64,000 nucleotides of DNA, from positions 4,402,001-4,466,000 of the forward strand of contig JAGVVL010000001.1 of NCBI GenBank assembly GCA_018287875.1, in the 5' to 3' direction. Under the pieces are notes generated by a model. The model had not been told where the DNA came from. It saw only the letters and a program-made list of their open reading frames with translations, and made no database searches. Position numbers and translations under genes: made by a program. This DNA is from Nigrospora sphaerica (taxonomy: Eukaryota > Ascomycota > Sordariomycetes > Amphisphaeriales > Apiosporaceae). Below, piece by piece: positions 59,439-64,000 of the stretch (position 1 is the first letter of the stretch; each line of letters begins with the position of its first letter).

Positions 59439-60070
59439 GTTGAATACGGGGTTCGGAATGCGTCACATCGAATCTCGGCGACGGAGAACCAGGACGGCGG
59501 CGGCGAAGTGGGCGCTCCCCCAGTGAAATTTGTTCACGGTAGTTTGCCGAAGCAGTCAATACAACTTTATGCTCGATTTCACCCGAGCTCCGAGTTAGTA
59601 GTAGAAGCTCTGCAAACCATGACGAGCTTTTGCGCGCTCCATAGTCTGCGTAGAGTGGCAGAGGGGTCCGTGCGTCTTGACGTATGCATTTGAGGTCAGG
59701 GTTCTTGATGGCTGCATACACGGCTTCCATTTGAACAAGTGCCCGGAACGTAGTACTTTAAAGTGGCCTGAGGGACGGGCTGGGGTGATACTCACGTCGT
59801 CGGAGAGATATCCAGCCAGCTGCACGTATACGAAGTACAACTAGATATATACACGTCGGTTGGGAAAGAAGGATGAATAATCCATCCATCCTCACGGTAT
59901 ACGCGTAGGCCTCGGCTGCCCCTCGGAATTCTTGGACTCCACCCATGCATCGATCGGGCTGTTCACGGGGCCCCGAAACCCCAGACCGTTTTGTCATTAC
60001 CTTGAATCTTGACCATCGGAAACTGGAACACACTCGCCTGTCCCGCACCTTCGCCACCTCGACCATCGCC
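59439..60070. other. Divergent intergenic region TPR gene / DAP1
   Basis: 632 bp between divergent start codons; holds both promoters. An in-frame open stretch upstream of the DAP1 ATG (from 59945) is a longer-start option but is less conserved in character. Confidence 0.5.
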
Positions 60071-60935
60071 ATGTCTGGAAAATTCGAACCCAAGGTCCCG
60101 GTCACCCTCAACCCGCCCAAGGATGACCCCATTTCCCTCGAGGAGCTGGCCAAAGCGGACGGTATGTACTGTCCTGGACATCCCCCCCCCCAAAATCCTG
60201 AATAAAAGTCAAGTGCACAAGGGCCGCCATGGATTCAGGCGGCCTGTCGGCGGGGGTGGGTGGTCCGAGATGCTCCGTGGATAGGACCCTTGAGACGTCA
60301 CGGCAACTAGGCGAAGGAACCGACCGCTGACGCGAAGAGTCTCCAGGTGCCGAGGGCGGGAAATGCTACGTCGGCATCAAGGTGCGTACGCCGCGTGCCC
60401 TTTTCCGCAACCACGATGCTCAGCAACCCCTCCCCAACCCTGCTGGCCATAGGAGCACGCCCCGCGAAGCGGCAGCCAGTCGCTTCGGCCAGATTTCCCC
60501 TCATTGAGCTGACGAGATGGGCTGCAGGGCAAGGTTTATGACGTGACGGGCAACAAGGCCTACCAGCCGGGCGGCTCGTACCACGGTATGTATTTATTCA
60601 ACGTGCACAGCGGCCCCTTCCACGATGTGTGCTTCTGAACCACATGGCGTTTGGTTGATTGTGCGCCACCGTGTCGGTTCCACACGCCACAGCAAGAAAG
60701 CCCATTCCCCCCTCGAGGCCCGGCGGCGCCGTCACTCGCTGATCAGCCTGCAGTCTTCGCCGGCAAAGACGCCTCCCGCGCGCTTGCAAAGTCTTCGGTC
60801 AAGCCCGAGGACGTAAAGCCCGAATGGCAAGACCTGGACGACAAGGAGAAGGGCACCCTCAATGACTGGGTTACCTTCTTCTCCAAGAGATACAGCATTG
60901 TCGGTGTGATTGAGGGCGCAACCAACATGGAATAA
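60071..60935 (+). CDS. dap1: Dap1/MAPR-type cytochrome b5-like haem-binding protein, 121 aa
   Basis: Membrane-associated progesterone receptor family; yeast and fission yeast Dap1 bind haem and support cytochrome P450 sterol enzymes such as Erg11. Exons 60071-60161, 60347-60381 (35 nt), 60528-60585 (58 nt), 60754-60935; 122 codons. The three introns are 185, 146 and 168 nt, clearly longer than the 52-80 nt usual here. Domain signature: ISLEELAKADG, then YVGIKGKVYDVTGNKAYQPG, GGSYHVFAGKDASRALAKSS and LTP-like DDKEKGTLNDWVTFFSKRY. The haem-ligand tyrosine is expected in the YQPGGSYH segment. No N-terminal membrane span is encoded, as in yeast Dap1. An upstream in-frame ATG (59945) would add 42 residues with no hydrophobic anchor, so I use 60071. 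Confidence 0.92.
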
Positions 60936-61428
60936 GCTTGGGGACTTGCGCATTCCGCCGGGAAAGACGGTTATTTGGAGCCCCGGCTGGCGTTCCTGTT
61001 GCTTTCGCCAGATGGATGTATGCGGCTGACAGCAAACATAAAGGTGTTTGTTTCTGTGACTGTCAGTTGCTCAGGCGCCAAGAACACCACGTTGGCGGTC
61101 TCGGACGGGGCCCAGTCATGTACACCCACGCAAATAAAAGGCATCGTAGGGTTCAGGATAGTAAAGCGTCCAAGGGCTCGTAGCATTTCGTATCAGGTCT
61201 TTCTGTGAGGCATGAGAGCGTGTCCACCCCCGTCTTGGTGCCGTGTCTGTTTTCAATGGTAGTCGACAGGGATAAGCGGGGTATATGAGCCGGCCCTTGC
61301 CCTCAACGTGGTTTTCAACAACTGTAGACTTGGTGCAAGCATCACTTCCTCCCTGAACCTTCGGTTGTTTGGCCACATCTCTACCCAACCCAGCGTCCGC
61401 AAACACCGTCAGGGCCGTGTCGGCTATC
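60936..61428. other. Intergenic region
   Basis: 493 bp between the DAP1 stop and the HD-domain gene start. No gene or repeat visible. Confidence 0.5.
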
Positions 61429-62620
61429 ATGGCCGCCTCTTCTTTCAAGGCTGGCTACTTCCAGACCCTGGACCTCTCGACGCCGGATAACGTCATCATC
61501 ATTGAGGACCGGCTCTACGGCCGCCACACCGTCACGGAGCCCGTGTTAGTCGAGCTGCTCCGGTCGCCGGCCCTCGCCCGGCTCGCCGGCGTGAACCAGC
61601 ACGGCATTTCGGGCCTGTTGAACATCACGCCCCGCGTGACGCGTTTCGAGCATTCGGTGGGCGCACTCTTGCTGGTGCGCATCGTCGGCGCCCGCGTCGA
61701 CGAACAGGTCGCCGCCCTGCTGCACGATGTCGGTCATACGGCAAGTAAGCGCTCCTGTGGCCCCCATTCTGCGTGGGCGGCGCGCTGAACGCTGACGTAC
61801 GTCTATTCTACTACCCTAGTGAGCCACGTCGTCGACTTCGCCCTGTCGTCCCCCGGGGAAGGTAGCTTCCACGAGGTGCACAAGATGCGCTACGTCAAAA
61901 CGACGTCAATCCCTGAGATCCGTAAGGAGCCCGAGCCCCGTGAGCCCCTGTCACGTTGAACTACTGACTCCAGGAGCCGCAGTCGCCCGGCACGGCTTCG
62001 ACGACCTGAAACCCCTGGACGAAGAGCTGTACCCGCTGGTGGAACAGCCCGCGCCCCGTCTGTGTGCCGACCGTCTCGATTACGGGCTGCGCGATGCCGT
62101 GGGCTTCGGTCACCTGTCCCTCGACGATGCCAGGAGAGTCGTGGCGTCCCTCCGGGCGCTGCCGGGGCCCGACGCACCCCAGCGATTGCTCGTGCTGCAG
62201 GATGAGCAGCTCGCCCTGGCCCTGTCCCGGGCCTACATGGCTTGCGATCGTGACGTGTGGGGCAACGCGGCCCACGGTGACTTGTACATCCGGACGGCGC
62301 GCTTGATGAAGTCGTTCCTCCATAGCGGCGCCGTCGACGAAGGCGAGCTCTGGCGCCTGTCCGACCAAGACTTCTGGCTAAAGATGCGGGAAGTCGCCGG
62401 TCCCGGAGAGAGAGAGGCAATGGAGCGGCTGGAAAAGGATGGCCTTCCGGATGAACAGGGCCTGTCGCTCCCACGGCGCGCCAAGGTCCGCACCATCGAC
62501 CCCGATGTGTGCCTGCCCTCCTCCGACACCGCCTCGCCTCTGTCGGTCCTGTTTCCGCCTTACGCGGCCGAGCGGCACCATTACATACTCGCCAGACAAG
62601 CTCTATATGCTCCAGCCTGA
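61429..62620 (+). CDS. HD-domain phosphohydrolase, 354 aa
   Basis: Metal-dependent phosphohydrolase of the HD superfamily (dNTPase, nucleotidase or related activity); substrate unknown. Exons 61429-61744, 61820-61921, 61974-62620; introns 75 nt (GTAAGC, CTAG) and 52 nt (GTAAGG, ACTGAC branch, CCAG); 355 codons. The HD residues are visible: His75 in RVTRFEHSVG, His99-Asp100 in ALLHDVGHTA with His103, and an Asp in CADRLDYG (172 or 175), giving the H..HD..D metal set. The N-terminal part, with HQ-GISGLLNITPRVTRFEHS, resembles bacterial HD proteins acting on deoxynucleotides. The C-terminus lacks recognisable extra domains. The frame upstream begins without ATG until 61429. Convergent with the GGPP synthase gene. 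Confidence 0.85.
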
Positions 62621-63343
62621 AAATGCCTCAGCACCACGTACCACGTCCATGTCCACGCTTATGGACTGGCACCGAAAGAGCCTTTGGACTCTTCGCATAC
62701 GAAAAATGGACCAAGACGATATGTAGAGAAGCCTTTGACCCCAATTTCGAGGCTTGATTAAATAAACAGAAAGGATGGTGATACGGTTTGCCAAATGCCT
62801 AGAAGGAATCCATCACCATTAACATTAATCTCAGCAGTCATCACCTACCGGTCATACCCATCCAAACAGCAGGGGGGCGTGATCTCGTTCCTTGCTGCTG
62901 GTATATCCAAGAACCTATTTCATGGTACATTAAAACAGCCAACGCCCATGACATCAACCTTTGCGCTCGCTGCATATATGGGCGTCATGGTTTGGCTCAT
63001 GTGAAACGTAAGTAGCATGGCATCGTGAAGTGATATTCGTCGCCAGATGAAGGAGATAGGACCGTGGCCCGGAAACGCGTGAGAGAAAAACAAGCGCCCG
63101 GGGGTATACAGATGTGGCCCGCACCTATTCGCACCTGAGCCGTGACGCCGCCCATCCCATCCGTTTAGCTGACAGGATGGTATAGTGAGAAAACTCCAAA
63201 ACCGGATGGCACCGAGACCCCCAGGACAAAAGGGTGCGGCGCCGACGCATTCCACATGTCCCTGCCCTGTATTTCGCCGGGGGGGCCAGTCTACACAGTA
63301 CTCCGAAAATCCGAGAGCAGACAGAGGTTGCTCCGAAGCCTAT
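62621..63343. other. Intergenic, convergent 3' ends
   Basis: 723 bp between the stop of the HD-domain gene and the stop of the GGPP synthase gene. Includes two 3' UTRs; nothing else supported. Confidence 0.5.
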
Positions 63344-64000
63344 CTAATTTCCGTTGGACTTCTCGTGAACCTCCAGATAGTCCAAGATCTTGTGGATCCC
63401 CCGCGCCTTGCTGCTATCCTCGTCAATCTTGTCGGCCGTTTCCCGGGCCCTCTTGATCAGGATGTCCAATACTCTTTTGGTGTAGGTAAAACTACCGGTC
63501 TTCTCCATCAGTTTGACGGCATAGCGTTTGACCTCCTCGTCTTTGGTCTTTTGCCTTAGGATATTGAGGAGTCGCATGTCGTCGGGATCGGTGCGGATGC
63601 TGTGGATGATGAGGAAGGAGAATTTGCCCTCGGTGAGATCCTCGCACATGCCTTTGTTTTTGCTGTAGACATCCGAATCCAAGTTCAAGTAGTCGTCGCG
63701 AATCTGGTAAATGAGACCCAACAGGTTTACCAGCTCGGTGCAGTCCGCAGTGGACTCGGACTCGACTTGCATGAGCTTGATACCCAAGCGGAAAAGACCG
63801 CCCGTCTTGTTGCCCACCATCTCCAGGTATTCGTCCTCGGAAGGGCACTTATGGTTGTCCCGCCAGAAGAGATCCATGCCCTGGCCGCGGTGGAGGTGCA
63901 GAAGCTCCTCAGTGAAGATGGCCATTGCCTTGGGGTTGCCCAGCTTCTGCAGCTCCTGCATTGCTAGGAAGTAGATGTAGTTGGCCGAGTTGATCGTCTG
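63344..64000 (-). CDS. Geranylgeranyl diphosphate synthase (3' part)
   Basis: Prenyltransferase that condenses IPP with FPP (or allylic diphosphates) to make C20 GGPP for protein geranylgeranylation, ubiquinone and carotenoid or diterpene pathways. The minus-strand frame enters from the right edge at 64000 ([17 protein letters not shown]) and stops at 63344, 218 codons with no intron seen. It contains [13 protein letters not shown], the [14 protein letters not shown] segment, and the second aspartate-rich motif [20 protein letters not shown] then [14 protein letters not shown], typical of fungal GGPP synthases (Ggs1/Bts1). The first DDxxD motif lies beyond the window. Whether this is the housekeeping enzyme or a pathway-specific copy cannot be decided here; the neighbours show no terpene cluster. 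Confidence 0.92.
   Translation of the reverse strand, partial: QTINSANYIYFLAMQELQKLGNPKAMAIFTEELLHLHRGQGMDLFWRDNHKCPSEDEYLEMVGNKTGGLFRLGIKLMQVESESTADCTELVNLLGLIYQIRDDYLNLDSDVYSKNKGMCEDLTEGKFSFLIIHSIRTDPDDMRLLNILRQKTKDEEVKRYAVKLMEKTGSFTYTKRVLDILIKRARETADKIDEDSSKARGIHKILDYLEVHEKSNGN

Noticed and set aside
63344..64000. Terpene biosynthetic cluster anchored by GGPP synthase
   Set aside because: Nearby genes (HD hydrolase, Dap1, TPR) are not terpene tailoring enzymes; the other side is outside the window.

Overview
This is a window of a GC-rich filamentous ascomycete nuclear genome (Pezizomycotina, most likely Sordariomycetes). The evidence is eukaryotic protein-coding genes with short introns (mostly 52-100 nt, with GTRNGY-like donors, CTGAC/CTAAC branch points and CAG/TAG acceptors), no operons, CT/CA/GACA microsatellites, and protein families in their typical fungal form (Dsc4/DUF1746, Coa3, She3-like, UPF0592/DUF1765, Sec66). 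I reconstructed 21 protein-coding genes from splice signals and reading-phase bookkeeping; two are cut by the window edges. No species call is made.

Layout. 0-12.3 kb: 3' end of an Sds3-like Rpd3 histone-deacetylase subunit (+), COA3 for cytochrome oxidase assembly (-, three exons, first exon only 8 coding nt), PTA1/symplekin for mRNA 3'-end formation (+, six exons), a She3-like coiled-coil protein (+), and a GPATCH11-type G-patch protein (+). 12.4-20.3 kb: a mitochondrial PPR protein (-) divergent from ORC3 (+, six exons), then a conserved uncharacterised protein (+). 20.3-27.7 kb: two divergent pairs, SEC66 (-)/RCL1 (+) and DSC4-like (-)/RPF2 (+). 27.7-45 kb: a 4-kb gene-free stretch, UPF0592/DUF1765 protein (+), a membrane-anchored monothiol glutaredoxin (+), an unrecognised gene (+), and a LacZ-type GH2 beta-galactosidase (+). 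45-57.7 kb: a gene-poor 12.7 kb whose only recognisable gene is a small Yap-like bZIP factor (-). 57.7-64 kb: an Mgr3-like mitochondrial TPR protein (-) divergent from a Dap1/MAPR haem protein (+), an HD-domain phosphohydrolase (+), and the 3' part of geranylgeranyl diphosphate synthase (-).

The genes are mostly independent housekeeping functions. Thematic links are ribosome biogenesis (RCL1, RPF2), ER membrane/sterol homeostasis (Sec66, Dsc4, Dap1, GGPP synthase) and mitochondria (Coa3, PPR, TPR). I see no secondary-metabolite cluster, intact transposon, CRISPR array or complete tRNA gene. The most unusual non-coding signals are a perfect 15-bp-stem hairpin near 51.9 kb, a 10-bp hairpin near 47.65 kb, a 46-bp tandem duplication beside the TPR gene, a tRNA B-box-like remnant near 36.4 kb, and a dispersed family of GTAC/TTAAG-containing palindromes confined to intergenic DNA.
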